A stretch of DNA of 32,635 bases from Halothiobacillus sp. (GCA_024636015.1 JAGXHU010000026.1:1-32635), one strand, 5' to 3'. Counted from the first letter of the stretch, positions 1 through 8,814 are shown. The notes: generated from the letters alone by a model not told the origin. Numbers and translations are program-made.

Positions 1-343
1 AAACAGGTGTGGATGGGGGCGCATCGGCGACCGGCACCCGTTTTGATTTTGCTTGAGCGGGCGTCTCGTCTTTAACCGGATTTTTAATGGCCGTCGTCTC
101 GACAGCCGGAGCACGCACCTTGGCGGAAGTCTGAACGGTCGGCGATGATTCGACCGATTCAGCGGGCGCAACGGGTTTGGGTGCCGCCAAGGCAGGGGCC
201 GTCACGCGCGCCACCTCAGCAGGTGGGGCCGACGACTGCCAAAGCGCACACCCACCCAACGGAAGGACGCCAAGAACGCCGACGACAAACGCCACCGGCT
301 TCAACGCTCTCCTCGCAAATGTCACGATGAACAGGCTACTCAT
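1..343 (-). CDS. Putative lipoprotein, N-terminal part (runs off the window)
   Basis: An open frame on the minus strand begins with ATG at 343-341 and has no stop before base 1, so only the first 114 codons are visible. An AGAGGGG Shine-Dalgarno lies about 10 nt upstream. The product starts with a hydrophobic stretch (residues about 14-30) ending in the lipobox-like L-G-G-C, then becomes rich in Ala, Pro, Lys and Val. This is the usual pattern of a lipid-anchored protein with a flexible linker before its folded domain, and the folded domain lies outside the window. The seen facts are the continuous frame and the lipobox. The function is unknown, and a periplasmic or outer-membrane location is inferred. 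A GTG a few codons inside is an alternative start. Confidence 0.6.
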   Translation of the reverse strand, partial: MSSLFIVTFARRALKPVAFVVGVLGVLPLGGCALWQSSAPPAEVARVTAPALAAPKPVAPAESVESSPTVQTSAKVRAPAVETTAIKNPVKDETPAQAKSKRVPVADAPPSTPV

Positions 344-951
344 AACGCTGATGCCCCTCTGACCCAAGAAAAAAGCGGAACCTGAATAACCATAGGCATA
401 TCAAGGTACACGACGCTTCTGTTTTATTTTACGCGCATATCCGCTGCCGCCTCGTCTGCTAACGGGCACGCTCTGCGGTTTAAGTATTGCATCAACCGTT
501 TTCCCCCATCCAAAATAATCGAGTCGTGGTCAACTCAAACCGGACAGTAAAGTTAAGGTTTTTTTCAGCGGCACGTTCCGGCTCTTTGCCGATGACGGTG
601 TTATAGCGAACGTTCAGGATGTATCAATCACCCCGTTTCGTTCGGTGCGGTATCCCACCAAGAATCGGTTTCATTCTCAAGCATTTCCTGAAATGACGGC
701 CGTCCGTTCGCCAACGTACAGACTCGATGACGACTGGCAGCGCAGCTTGAGCGGGTCGGGGCGCAGTTTCGCATACCCGAGTCTCAGGGGGCGTATATGT
801 CCAAGTCAGCCGCACAGAACCCAACCCAAGGCGATGCCCAAGGTTGATCGCAACTAAACCGCACTAACCTCAAGAAGATTTCCGTGCTAAAACATTGGTA
901 TACGCCCATAGCGTTGTAGGGTAAAAAGTCCACTCAAGGGAGAAATCCATC
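344..951. other. Intergenic region, no gene recognised
   Basis: About 600 nt separate the outward-reading lipoprotein gene from csbD. The short frames here (624-824 minus, 645-857 plus) lack a convincing ribosome-binding site and any recognisable family signature. The region presumably holds the two divergent promoters. A weak sigma-70-like pair (TTGGTA and TAGGGT, 16 nt apart) lies about 35 nt upstream of csbD, but it is not strong enough to call. Confidence 0.5.
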
Positions 952-1164
952 ATGAAAACACCCAATACAGATCAAATCAAAGGTCAATGGAAGCAGCATG
1001 TCGGTGACGCCAAGACTGCTTGGGGCAAGCTGACGGAAGATGAGTACTTGCAAGCAGAAGGCCAGCAGGAAAAATTAGTCGGCCTCGTTCAGGAGCGCTA
1101 TGCCATCACCCGGGATGCGGCACAAAAGCAGGTTAAGGAATTCATGGACAAGCACAATTTCTAA
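952..1164 (+). CDS. CsbD-like stress-response protein
   Basis: This 70-residue hydrophilic protein has the layout of the CsbD/YjbJ family: an N-terminal D-Q-I-K-G-Q-W-K-Q motif, a central W-G-K-L-T-E-D-E segment and a charged helical C-terminus. Family members are small, abundant, soluble proteins induced by general stress or phosphate limitation, and their biochemical role is unknown. The start is well supported by a GGGAGAA ribosome-binding site 6-8 nt before the ATG. The gene stands alone, convergent with the Crp/Fnr-type gene downstream. Length is typical for the family (about 60-70 residues). Family assignment is confident and function is not. Confidence 0.85.
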   Translation: MKTPNTDQIKGQWKQHVGDAKTAWGKLTEDEYLQAEGQQEKLVGLVQERYAITRDAAQKQVKEFMDKHNF

Positions 1165-1224
1165 ACGGCCTTTGGCGCCTTGCGGTGTGTCACCCTTCCA
1201 AAAAACTCTTTTTGATCTATAGAG

Positions 1225-1244
1225 CCCGCACACATGTGCGGGCG
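1225..1244. terminator. Hairpin between convergent genes, possible terminator
   Basis: A perfect 8-bp stem (GCCCGCAC / GTGCGGGC) with a 4-nt loop lies between the ends of csbD and the Crp/Fnr-type gene. On the minus strand the stem is followed after about 18 nt by an A5/T6-rich stretch. On the plus strand there is no T-run, so it is at best a weak terminator for either direction. Confidence 0.4.
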
Positions 1245-1378
1245 TGAAGTGGGTTAAAGCCCGAAACTTAACTCATTAAGCGGCTTTCGACCCATGGGGG
1301 ATCAACACCCATTGCAACAGCAATCCCCACGCGCGTTACCCATCGGTACGCGCATTTTCAGTTTCGAGTCTGCGCTTT

Positions 1379-2134
1379 TCACAAGACCTGGCTCGATGTT
1401 GTATAGGGCAATAGTCGGTCTGTTTCCTTTTTGACGACGGCGTAGCACTCGCAAACCATCTCCTCCAGTCTGGAGCGATCCAGTACCGTGATATGCCCAC
1501 GGTGATAATTAATAATACCGAGCTTGTGCAGCTTACCCGCCGCTTCGGTAACGCCTTCCCGTCGCACGCCCAGCATATTGGCGATCAATTCCTGCGTCAT
1601 CACCAGTTCGTTGCCCGATAAACGATCCATGGAAAGCAATAGCCAACGGCATAACTGTTGCTCAACCGAATGATGACGATTACAGACTGCCGTCTGCGCC
1701 ATCAGCCCGAACAGCGCCTGGGTATATCGCAATACCCAGTGCAACAAGTCACCGTGTCGATTGAACTCATCCTTGATCCAATGCCCACTGAGCCGATAGC
1801 CATATCCGGCGCTCTGGACAACGGCTCGACAGGTCACGCTATCGGCCCCCATAAACAATGAAACACCGATCAACCCTTCATTACCGACAACGGCAATCTC
1901 TGCCGAAGCACCGTTTTCCATCACATTCAGCAGTGAGACGATGGCATCCGTCGGGAAATAAGCGTAGTGCTGGGGTTCGCCCGGCTCAAACAAAACCTTG
2001 CCCAGGGGCAGGGGCAGGAGCTCCAAATGCGGCAAAAGGCGCGCGTATGCATCTGCAGGAAAAGCGGCGATAAGGCGGTTCTGGCGGGGATTATGCGTAG
2101 GGTCATGCGTATCTTTCATGAGCGACATCCTCAT
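1379..2134 (-). CDS. Crp/Fnr-family transcriptional regulator
   Basis: The product is 251 residues long. Residues about 25-125 form a cyclic-nucleotide-binding-type beta barrel (G-K-V-L-F-E-P-G-E, then G-N-E-G-L-I-G-V). Residues about 155-220 form a C-terminal winged helix-turn-helix (T-Q-E-L-I-A-N-M-L-G-V-R-R-E-G-V). The Arg-Ser pair that binds cAMP in CRP is absent, and there is no N-terminal cysteine cluster as in FNR, so cAMP and Fe-S sensing are unlikely and the signal is unknown. Two starts are possible: ATG at 2134, or ATG at 2119, which has a good AGGA 8 nt upstream. A palindrome with FNR-like geometry sits just upstream and may be an autoregulatory site. Confidence 0.85.
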   Translation of the reverse strand: MRMSLMKDTHDPTHNPRQNRLIAAFPADAYARLLPHLELLPLPLGKVLFEPGEPQHYAYFPTDAIVSLLNVMENGASAEIAVVGNEGLIGVSLFMGADSVTCRAVVQSAGYGYRLSGHWIKDEFNRHGDLLHWVLRYTQALFGLMAQTAVCNRHHSVEQQLCRWLLLSMDRLSGNELVMTQELIANMLGVRREGVTEAAGKLHKLGIINYHRGHITVLDRSRLEEMVCECYAVVKKETDRLLPYTTSSQVL

Positions 2135-2143
2135 AAATTCCCA

Positions 2144-2155
2144 TGATCATGATCA
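2144..2155. promoter_or_regulatory. Palindrome TGATCATGATCA upstream of the Crp/Fnr-type gene
   Basis: This perfect 12-bp palindrome has the TGAT-N4-ATCA core of FNR/CRP-class sites and lies 10 nt before the upstream start codon of the regulator. Its position would suit autorepression. The palindrome is seen in the sequence; binding is inferred. Confidence 0.35.
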
Positions 2156-2327
2156 CGGTCGCACCGTCAGGGCGATGCTGATGCATGGAATGCTTGAAGT
2201 TCTTCGATCCCGCATAATACCCTAAATTTTAAAGAGATATGCATGACAACACGGTGAATCGCCAGCAGTTTGGTTTGCTAGAAAACTCTCAAACCATGTC
2301 GCTCATTTGTCGACAGTCGAGCACAGT

Positions 2328-4133
2328 TCAGGCCACCTGACCAGATACCACCATGAGTTGCAGGCTTTGCTGGCCGCGAAAGTGATTGATATTGAGGCGG
2401 TAGGCGAGATGCAGATAACGATTGGCGGGCAAGCGGTCGCCGATGCCAAACCAGACGGCCGTGAATGTCGCGAGATCTGTCGGTGCCGTTAATGTACTGC
2501 CTCCCGGCTCTGGCGCGCGCAGCCGAAGCGTGAGCCGCCAGTGCTTTCCACCACTCATCGACTGGCGCTCGATAACCTCGAAGAGGTTGTCGAAAATCGG
2601 CTCTGGGCAGTCCGTGCCCCAGGGCGTGCAGTTGAGCAGCGTTTCGGCGAAATCGAGCGTCAGCACATCAGGGCCGAGGCCGCCATCCGACAGGACAACC
2701 GCCCGTTCGGGCAATCGAGCCTGGTGATGGGCCATTTCGTGGGCAAACAAGTGGCGAAACTGGCCTAATTGGCGCCGTTCGATACTGACACCTGCCGCCA
2801 TGGCATGCCCGCCGAAGGCGCACATCAACTCAGGCTCGGCAGTTGCCATGGCAACCAGCACGTCGCGCAAATGCACGCCAGCGATCGACCGGCCCGAGCC
2901 TTTGAGTCGTGCCTCGGGTGCATCGCCGTCGTCGGGATTTTCCGGGGCGAAGACAAACACCGGCCGCTGCCAACGCTCCTTGAGCCGCCCAGCCACAATG
3001 CCGATCACGCCCTGATGAAAGCTTTCGTTATAGATCACCCAATCGGTCGGCTCGGCCGGACGGGGCATATCAGTAGACGATAGCGCGCCGATGCGCACCT
3101 CCGGGCTAAGACTGGCGAGCATTTCCTGCTCCACGGCGCGACGCTCATGATTGATCCGGTTGAGATCAATGGCGAGCCGACGCGCCTCGGCCGGGTCGTC
3201 GGCCAACAGGCAGGCCACACCAACACGCATATCTTCGAGCCGGCCCGCGGCATTCAGACGGGGACCGATCACGAAGCCGAGGTCCATACTGTCGGCCTGC
3301 CGCGGGTCTTTCCCGGCCACTGCGAACAGGGCGGAAATCCCCAGTACGCACTGCCCGGTACGAATCCGGTCCAGCCCCTGAGCCACAAGGCGACGGTTGT
3401 TATCGTCCAGCGCCACCACATCGGCCACGGTACCGACCGCGACGAGATCCAACCATTGCGCCAGATTCGGCCGGAGACGATCTGCGGTGAACCAGCCGTT
3501 CCGAGTCAGCACGTCCCGCACCGCCGCAAGCACATAGAACGCTACCCCAACACCAGCCAACGCGGGCGAGCCAAAGGTCGAACCGACCAAATTCGGATTG
3601 ACGATAGCCGCCGCGGGCGGGAGCACGGTACCGGGCAGATGGTGGTCGGTGATCACAACCTCGGCACCCAGCGCATGGGCGGCGGCCACCCCCGCATGGG
3701 CGGCAATCCCATTGTCGACGGTAATCAGCAGACGGGGCGGCTCCTCGGCCTGATCGAGCCAATCACGCAGTACCGCAGGCGACAAACCGTAGCCGTGGCG
3801 CTGACGGTCGGGCAATGTGTAATCCACATGCGTCGCCCCAAAGGCCCGCAGCACCCGAACACAAAGGGCCGTGGCCGTAGCGCCATCGGCATCAAAGTCC
3901 CCCACGATTAGGATGGGCTCATCGGCTTGCACGGCCGCGGCGATCCGCTCGGCGGCCCCGGCAATGCCGGGCATGTCCGCTGGCGACAAAAGATGGTTCA
4001 GGCTCAAATCCAGCTGTTGGGCGCGCACGATGCCACGCTGCACCAGAACCTGCGCCAGCCTCGGGTTCATGTCGGCCAGTTCCTCGGGCACATCGACCAA
4101 GGGTCGACGTTCAATCAGGGGGGAATCGCTCAT
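2328..4133 (-). CDS. recJ: Single-stranded-DNA-specific exonuclease RecJ
   Basis: This is the RecJ 5'-3' single-strand exonuclease used in RecF-pathway recombination, mismatch repair and base-excision repair. The 601-residue protein shows the DHH phosphoesterase motifs in order: G-D-F-D-A-D-G (residues 78-84, metal-binding aspartates), V-D-N-G-I (139-143) and T-D-H-H-L-P-G (162-168). Further on is the DHHA1 signature F-G-G-H-A-M-A-A-G. Escherichia coli RecJ is 577 residues. The frame extends upstream to a GTG at 4190, but the ATG at 4133 is preferred because the N-terminus then matches RecJ proteins. The gene is last in the run that starts at ampD. The preceding gene ends 81 nt upstream. Confidence 0.95.
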   Translation of the reverse strand: MSDSPLIERRPLVDVPEELADMNPRLAQVLVQRGIVRAQQLDLSLNHLLSPADMPGIAGAAERIAAAVQADEPILIVGDFDADGATATALCVRVLRAFGATHVDYTLPDRQRHGYGLSPAVLRDWLDQAEEPPRLLITVDNGIAAHAGVAAAHALGAEVVITDHHLPGTVLPPAAAIVNPNLVGSTFGSPALAGVGVAFYVLAAVRDVLTRNGWFTADRLRPNLAQWLDLVAVGTVADVVALDDNNRRLVAQGLDRIRTGQCVLGISALFAVAGKDPRQADSMDLGFVIGPRLNAAGRLEDMRVGVACLLADDPAEARRLAIDLNRINHERRAVEQEMLASLSPEVRIGALSSTDMPRPAEPTDWVIYNESFHQGVIGIVAGRLKERWQRPVFVFAPENPDDGDAPEARLKGSGRSIAGVHLRDVLVAMATAEPELMCAFGGHAMAAGVSIERRQLGQFRHLFAHEMAHHQARLPERAVVLSDGGLGPDVLTLDFAETLLNCTPWGTDCPEPIFDNLFEVIERQSMSGGKHWRLTLRLRAPEPGGSTLTAPTDLATFTAVWFGIGDRLPANRYLHLAYRLNINHFRGQQSLQLMVVSGQVA

Positions 4134-4214
4134 GATGTGGATGTTATTGCCAGATTGGGGCTCGATTCCGCGCAGGCAAGGGATATCCACCCGGCCGACA
4201 GGAGAATCGATCCG

Positions 4215-5423
4215 TTAGGGGTTCCAGGGGTTCAGTCGACGCAACCACGACCGCCAACCATCGCGTGGCGGCGCCCAGGTTTGCCCACGTCCGTCGTCCA
4301 CGCTGAAGGACAGGGGGCTCTGGGCGGCCACGCCAAGTTCTTGAAGAAAGCCATCTGCGGCGTCCAGCGCATTTATCCAGCCAGCCACATCGCCTTCCAG
4401 ATAACACCAGGCCGGTTCGGTAAAGACGAGGTGCAACGGCCGCCCGGGCTCACGATGCCAGGCACCCGCCAACTCCGCCAAACTCGGGGCGGGCTGCGCC
4501 ATCAGCACGACTGCATCCGAGCCCCGCTCGGCGCGCAGGGCACCGGCCAGCACGGCGGAATCGGTGTAGATCAGCGGGGCATATACATCCGCCATCCCCA
4601 TCAGCAACGGGTGTCGAATCGAAGCCAGGGATGCACGCCCGGACAGCCACAAACTGTTGAGTTCGGGTTGCCCGCGTGCCGCGCGTGCCGCGTTCAGCGG
4701 ATGGGCATACAACCACATCTGCAATTCGGTGAGCCAGCGCCGCAAGGGGCGCACCGCATCACCCGAAAGAAAGGGCTGGACGTTACGATTGAGCGCGCAA
4801 GCCAGGGACGGCAGATCCTGATCGCCCAGACGTTCCTGCCCCGCCGCCGTGTACGCGAGGTAATGCCGTCCCGAGCGGCTCGTGAACAGATGCAAGCCAT
4901 CCTCGGCCAGCCAGACGTTCAAATCCTGCACCAGCGCGTACCAGTCGGTCGACGGCAAATTGAGAAAACGCGGGCCGAACACCACGGCATGATCGGTCCC
5001 CGCCTGAAGATGAACCGGATCGATCCGACTGACCGCCACCCAATCAGGCCGGGCCGCCAGCGTTTGTGCCAGTTCCGGATCGGCGGCCAGATCGGCGTGA
5101 AGTGCCTCAATCGCAGCCGCCTCGGCAGGAGACGCGAGCACGCGGCGCCGTGCACCCTGCTCGAGATCGTCGGCGCAAGCACCGGTCGGCTCGGCGGGCT
5201 GGACCTGTCGCCGTCGGTTCAAGGCGGCGGCGAGCGGCCGCGGCGCAGTTTCTGCCGCATCAAACGGAGGCCATTGCCAGACGGTGTCGGTCGATACGAA
5301 TGCGCCAGCGGGATGGCGGCCCGAGGATTTTTCCGTCTCGGTTTCCGCCGGCCGTAGTCCAAAGAGGGTGAGGGTCAGGTCATGCGGTTCAGCGGCAGTC
5401 GGCGCGGGTGCGTTTCGACTCAT
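4215..5423 (-). CDS. Conserved recJ-linked hypothetical protein
   Basis: This protein of 402 residues is rich in Ala, Leu and Trp and has no signal peptide or membrane segment. Similar proteins next to recJ in other proteobacteria have been labelled phosphoglycerate-mutase-like (COG4255-type), but I see no clear alkaline-phosphatase-superfamily metal site and would not assign that activity. Conserved-looking features are the segments V-V-F-G-P-R-F-L-N-L-P, L-W-L-S-G-R-A-S and the acidic/Trp-rich C-terminus. The frame is open far upstream, but the start is set at ATG 5423, where it overlaps the stop of the histidine phosphatase gene (ATGA). That implies translational coupling. Confidence 0.7.
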   Translation of the reverse strand: MSRNAPAPTAAEPHDLTLTLFGLRPAETETEKSSGRHPAGAFVSTDTVWQWPPFDAAETAPRPLAAALNRRRQVQPAEPTGACADDLEQGARRRVLASPAEAAAIEALHADLAADPELAQTLAARPDWVAVSRIDPVHLQAGTDHAVVFGPRFLNLPSTDWYALVQDLNVWLAEDGLHLFTSRSGRHYLAYTAAGQERLGDQDLPSLACALNRNVQPFLSGDAVRPLRRWLTELQMWLYAHPLNAARAARGQPELNSLWLSGRASLASIRHPLLMGMADVYAPLIYTDSAVLAGALRAERGSDAVVLMAQPAPSLAELAGAWHREPGRPLHLVFTEPAWCYLEGDVAGWINALDAADGFLQELGVAAQSPLSFSVDDGRGQTWAPPRDGWRSWLRRLNPWNP

Positions 5424-6112
5424 GCCAAGGGAGCCGGCGGCGGCATGGGCACAGGCTGCACTGAACTCAGATGATTCTGCAATCCGATTACGCGGGGACG
5501 CTGTGCGACCGAATCGCGCCAGCGCAAACTCAGCAGGCTGGCATATTCGGTATCCACCTGGGTAATGGAACGCAGGGGGGCATCGGTGGCCCAGACGAGC
5601 GCCGCGCGCATGACCACCGCATGGCCAATCACCAGCACCCGCTGTCCGGCAAAAGTATCGGCCCACCGGCAAAGCGCGCCCGAGATGCGCTCGAAAAATG
5701 CCGTCATGTCTTCCGCACCATCGGGACGACCATTCACCGGGTCAGCCCGAAAGGCCCGATACTGCTCAGGGTAGGTATGGGGCACTTCGGCATGCGCCAG
5801 CCCTTCCCAGACGCCGAACCCGATTTCACGCAGGTTCGGATCGATGTGCACCGGCAGGTTACGCGCCGCAGCCAGGTCCTCGGCAAAGGCCCGGCAGCGT
5901 GACAAGGGGGAGGATATGATGGCGGTCCAGTCATCCTGCCCCGCCTGCCGACAGTGTTCAACGCGATCCCGCATCTGCAACCAGCCCAGATCGCTGAGCG
6001 GATCGTCGATCCGATCACCCCGATAGAGGCGACCGCCCAAGGGTTCGCCATGCCGCATCAAATCGAAATGGGTGATGCCGTTCGGCTGCCCCGTAGAAAT
6101 CGTTTCACTCAC
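5420..6112 (-). CDS. Histidine phosphatase family protein
   Basis: This 230-residue protein belongs to the phosphoglycerate-mutase-like/CobC histidine phosphatases. The catalytic signature F-D-L-M-R-H-G-E is near the N-terminus (residues about 16-23). S-S-P-L-S-R-C-R supplies the second phosphate-binding arginine, L-R-E-I-G-F-G-V-W-E-G is typical of the CobC/GpmB branch, and V-L-V-I-G-H-A-V provides the second catalytic histidine. GTG at 6112 is chosen as the start because it overlaps the ampE stop in a GTGA, and the longer frame would run deep into ampE. The substrate cannot be told: alpha-ribazole phosphate and sugar phosphates are both possible. It is the middle gene of a tightly coupled run. 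Confidence 0.85.
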   Translation of the reverse strand: MSETISTGQPNGITHFDLMRHGEPLGGRLYRGDRIDDPLSDLGWLQMRDRVEHCRQAGQDDWTAIISSPLSRCRAFAEDLAAARNLPVHIDPNLREIGFGVWEGLAHAEVPHTYPEQYRAFRADPVNGRPDGAEDMTAFFERISGALCRWADTFAGQRVLVIGHAVVMRAALVWATDAPLRSITQVDTEYASLLSLRWRDSVAQRPRVIGLQNHLSSVQPVPMPPPAPLA

Positions 6113-7113
6113 CGAATCCAGCCTGACAAGGTAATCAGCGCCACACCGCCCAGTCCCAACATCAACGCGCGCAATACCATCGACGAGGCGTCTTTGTACC
6201 TGCGCGACTGGTCCATCAGGCAGGGCTGTGCATCGGCGCATTCATCCTCGCGCTCCAGTTCTAGTGAGGCATGACCCACCCGACTGATCAAATGCAGGTT
6301 CCGCTCGGACATCGTGCTGGTGCTCAGACCGGTACCGCCATTCATCCATGCCGACCAACCCCGGTTGAAACCGCCAGCCAGTAGCAGCAACAGGGCAAAC
6401 ACCCGGGCGGCCGGCCAGTCGAGCCAACCCTGAATACGCGCAAAATCGTCCGCAACCGAAACAGGCTGTTCAACCGGAATCGTCTCTTCGGCATTCGAAG
6501 TGGCGGCAGCGGGTTGATCGGTCAGTGTGTCGTCGACCACCAAGATGCCCTCCTCCACCTGTTCCTCGGTCAATTCGACCGAGGCCTGAGGCTGAGCCAG
6601 CCAATCCGTGAGGCGATAGAGCAATGCACCTGCAGGACCAGCCACCACGAACCAAAACAGGACGGCGAACCATTCATGAAAACCCAACACGATGATGCGT
6701 TCCGCCAGCTGCTGCGGGCGTGCCGTGGACGGATCAAGCGTCGTGCCCGCGGTCAAATCCTCGCGCTCCTGTAAAGCCTGTGTGTCGTCCCCGGAATGAC
6801 AGGCATCGGCCAACGCCTGCGCCCGCACATGAGCCTGACGCGGTGCAAGCACAATCACCAGCACCACCAGGGAGAACACGATATACAGGATGACACTCCA
6901 GAACCCGGCCCCGATCGTGGCCACAAACCACCAGACAAACGCCGGCAGAGCAAGCCACAACACGATGGCCGAAGCCTTTTTCCCGATCACGTCAGCCAGT
7001 GATTGATACGCCCGCGTAAAGGCGCGCTCTGTCCGACGGTCGGCCCGCCAGCACACCAATTGGCGCCAGAACCGTTCGAGGGCCAATACCAATAGCAATA
7101 TGATGAGTTTCAT
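6109..7113 (-). CDS. ampE: AmpE-like inner-membrane protein
   Basis: This 334-residue membrane protein has at least four hydrophobic segments: the extreme N-terminus, two around residues 50-90, one around 155-180 and one at the C-terminus. It carries the AmpE/CobD-like features of this family: M-K-L-I-I-L-L-L-V-L-A-L-E at the start, A-L-A-D-A-C for the soluble loop, and E-R-I-I-V-L-G-F-H-E-W-F-A-V-L-F-W-F. It lies directly downstream of ampD, the classic ampDE arrangement, where AmpE is a proposed sensor linked to peptidoglycan recycling and beta-lactamase control. The ATG at 7113 follows an AGGGACAAG ribosome-binding region. An acidic insert at residues about 190-240 is unusually long and probably cytoplasmic or periplasmic linker. 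Confidence 0.85.
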   Translation of the reverse strand: MKLIILLLVLALERFWRQLVCWRADRRTERAFTRAYQSLADVIGKKASAIVLWLALPAFVWWFVATIGAGFWSVILYIVFSLVVLVIVLAPRQAHVRAQALADACHSGDDTQALQEREDLTAGTTLDPSTARPQQLAERIIVLGFHEWFAVLFWFVVAGPAGALLYRLTDWLAQPQASVELTEEQVEEGILVVDDTLTDQPAAATSNAEETIPVEQPVSVADDFARIQGWLDWPAARVFALLLLLAGGFNRGWSAWMNGGTGLSTSTMSERNLHLISRVGHASLELEREDECADAQPCLMDQSRRYKDASSMVLRALMLGLGGVALITLSGWIR

Positions 7114-7269
7114 GGTGTCTTGTCCCTGTTTTTGATGGTTTGCCCTGCACAGCCTAAACCGCATTATAGGTTTTTGTTGCCGTGCCCTGCAGTATGCGAA
7201 CAAAAAATGACCTGCAGATAACTGGGCCCGCCCATCCTGCACGCTGTGCGGGCCGGATGACAGGCAATC

Positions 7270-7830
7270 TTAAGCCAGACTCAGGCCCGAAGGCAGATGA
7301 TTGGCCAGTCGTCCCCAGTCGAACGCCGGACCGGGATCGGTCTTGCGGCCCGGCGCAATGGCGCAATGGCCGCGTACATCCCGAAGACTGGGATACCGCT
7401 GTTTCAACGCGACCAGAACGTTTGCCAACTGCTCGTACTGAACCGTGGTGTAAGACGCCGTATCGGTTCCTTCCAGCTCGATGCCGATGGAGAAATCGTT
7501 GCAGCGGGTACGATCACCGAAGTGGGACTCCCCCGCATGCCACGCGCGCCGCGTAAAAGGCACGTATTGAACCATACCGCCATCACGACGGATCAGCAGA
7601 TGGGCCGACACCTTGAGCGCGGCGATCGTTTCGAAATACGGGTGCGCAGTCGGGTCGAGCTGCCCGAGAAAGAGTTGCTCGATCGCCGGGCCGCCAAACT
7701 CACCCGGCGGCAACGATATGTTGTGGATCACCACCAGGGTGATCGCCATATCCGGCGGACGATCATCACAGTGGGGGCTGTAGATGAATCGGACGCCGCT
7801 TAATGTTTCGGTTTTAGGATCGACAATCAT
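7270..7830 (-). CDS. ampD: 1,6-anhydro-N-acetylmuramyl-L-alanine amidase AmpD
   Basis: AmpD is a cytoplasmic zinc amidase that cuts the peptide from anhydro-muropeptides in cell-wall recycling. The product aligns closely in memory with Escherichia coli AmpD: V-V-I-H-N-I-S-L-P-P-G-E-F-G-G (zinc His36), C-N-D-F-S-I-G-I-E-L-E-G-T-D (Glu119) and G-H-C-A-I-A-P-G-R-K-T-D-P-G-P-A-F-D-W (His155, Lys163, Asp165). Every known catalytic residue is present. ATG 7830 gives 186 residues, close to the family length. A TTG at 7893 is an alternative start and neither has an ideal ribosome-binding site. The gap to ampE is 156 nt and contains a GC-rich inverted repeat (7225-7254). Confidence 0.93.
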   Translation of the reverse strand: MIVDPKTETLSGVRFIYSPHCDDRPPDMAITLVVIHNISLPPGEFGGPAIEQLFLGQLDPTAHPYFETIAALKVSAHLLIRRDGGMVQYVPFTRRAWHAGESHFGDRTRCNDFSIGIELEGTDTASYTTVQYEQLANVLVALKQRYPSLRDVRGHCAIAPGRKTDPGPAFDWGRLANHLPSGLSLA

Positions 7831-8151
7831 GACGTGCCGGCAGGCTCCCTCCATGGCGCGGCATACCGCCGCAACGATTACGCCCCAGTCCAACGAACTG
7901 ACGCCTGAAAGAAATTACCCTTGCGCATGCATAGGGTCAATAGAGGAATATCCGACGAGTACCCCCACCATCACAACGTGATCGGTGCGGCTCCGATCAA
8001 ATGAGCACTCAGCCTGAAGCGTCGCCCTCGCTGGCACCGAAAATACCGGTTGCACAGCTCACCCGCCCACAGATTTTTTAGGGATTGACTTATTTTCTAC
8101 GTCGCCCCCTTGCCATACGCAATATTCGAGCGTAGGCTTCACTCAACATCC

Positions 8152-8165
8152 ATACCGGTTGGTAT
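8152..8165. promoter_or_regulatory. TetR operator upstream of the regulator's own gene
   Basis: The palindrome ATACC-GGTT-GGTAT sits 10 nt before the tetR-like start codon. It shares the ATACCG/GGTAT half-site with the longer palindrome before the next gene, so both are probably bound by the regulator encoded here. This site would give autorepression. A plausible sigma-70 promoter (TTGCCA, 17 nt, TAGGCT) lies just upstream. Confidence 0.6.
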
Positions 8166-8175
8166 CTAACCACTC

Positions 8176-8814
8176 ATGAATCAGATTACCCTTCAGGCCG
8201 ATCCCAGTAGAGATCTACATAAGGATCAAAATCGGGAAAAAATACTGCAAGCGGCTGCGACCGAAATCCATCGCTGTGGGTTTCAGGCTGCGAGCATTGC
8301 AAACATCCTGGCTAACACCGGTCTGACCAAGGGTGCGCTCTACCATTATTTTCCCTCTAAGCAGATCCTGGGTCTGGCGGTGGTTGACGAGGTTATCTAT
8401 GAGCGCCTCGAACAAAAGATGTTTACGCCCCTCAACACCGCTGACCGTCCGGTCGATATTCTGCTGGAGTACCTGCAGTTTCGTCAGGACACCATGACCG
8501 ATGAGTCCATTAAGCTTGGCTGCCCGCTCAATAACCTGACCCAGGAAATGAGCCCGCTCGATGACAACTTCAAGGCACACCTGAACCAGATTCTGCAGAC
8601 CTGGCAAACCGTGATCGAAAATGCACTGCTCAAAGGGCAGACTCAGCAGCAAATTCGCGCCGATGTGGACTGCAGCGCGGCCGCTCTTTTCATTGTTTCG
8701 GCCTGGGAAGGCTGCTGGGGTATGGCCAAGAATCGTCAGTCGGTGGAGGTTTTTCAAACCTGCCTGTCCCAATTACGAAATTATGTGTTGAATCTGGGGT
8801 CAGGCGGAAAATAA
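8176..8814 (+). CDS. TetR/AcrR-family transcriptional regulator
   Basis: The product is 212 residues, normal for TetR repressors. Residues about 18-66 form the TetR helix-turn-helix: R-E-K-I-L-Q-A-A, then G-F-Q-A-A-S-I-A-N-I-L, then the recognition segment L-T-K-G-A-L-Y-H-Y-F-P-S-K. The rest is an all-helical ligand-binding and dimerisation domain with G-C-P-L-N-N-L and W-E-G-C-W-G, as in the TetR group often found beside small redox proteins. The ligand is unknown. Palindromic operators with the same half-site precede this gene and the AhpD-like gene. An intrinsic terminator follows, so the next gene is transcribed separately from its own operator-controlled promoter. Confidence 0.9.
   Translation: MNQITLQADPSRDLHKDQNREKILQAAATEIHRCGFQAASIANILANTGLTKGALYHYFPSKQILGLAVVDEVIYERLEQKMFTPLNTADRPVDILLEYLQFRQDTMTDESIKLGCPLNNLTQEMSPLDDNFKAHLNQILQTWQTVIENALLKGQTQQQIRADVDCSAAALFIVSAWEGCWGMAKNRQSVEVFQTCLSQLRNYVLNLGSGGK

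Noticed and set aside
645..857. 70-codon plus-strand frame in the first large intergenic region
   Set aside because: No ribosome-binding site and no family resemblance; its composition looks like random translation, and an opposite-strand frame overlaps it.
3147..3911. Long plus-strand frame inside recJ
   Set aside because: It is antisense to a clear recJ with intact catalytic motifs. Long shadow frames are expected in GC-rich coding DNA.
3927..5357. 476-codon plus-strand frame across recJ and its neighbour
   Set aside because: It crosses two minus-strand genes and their gap, and its protein is rich in Arg, Gln, His and Pro with no family signature; an antisense artefact.
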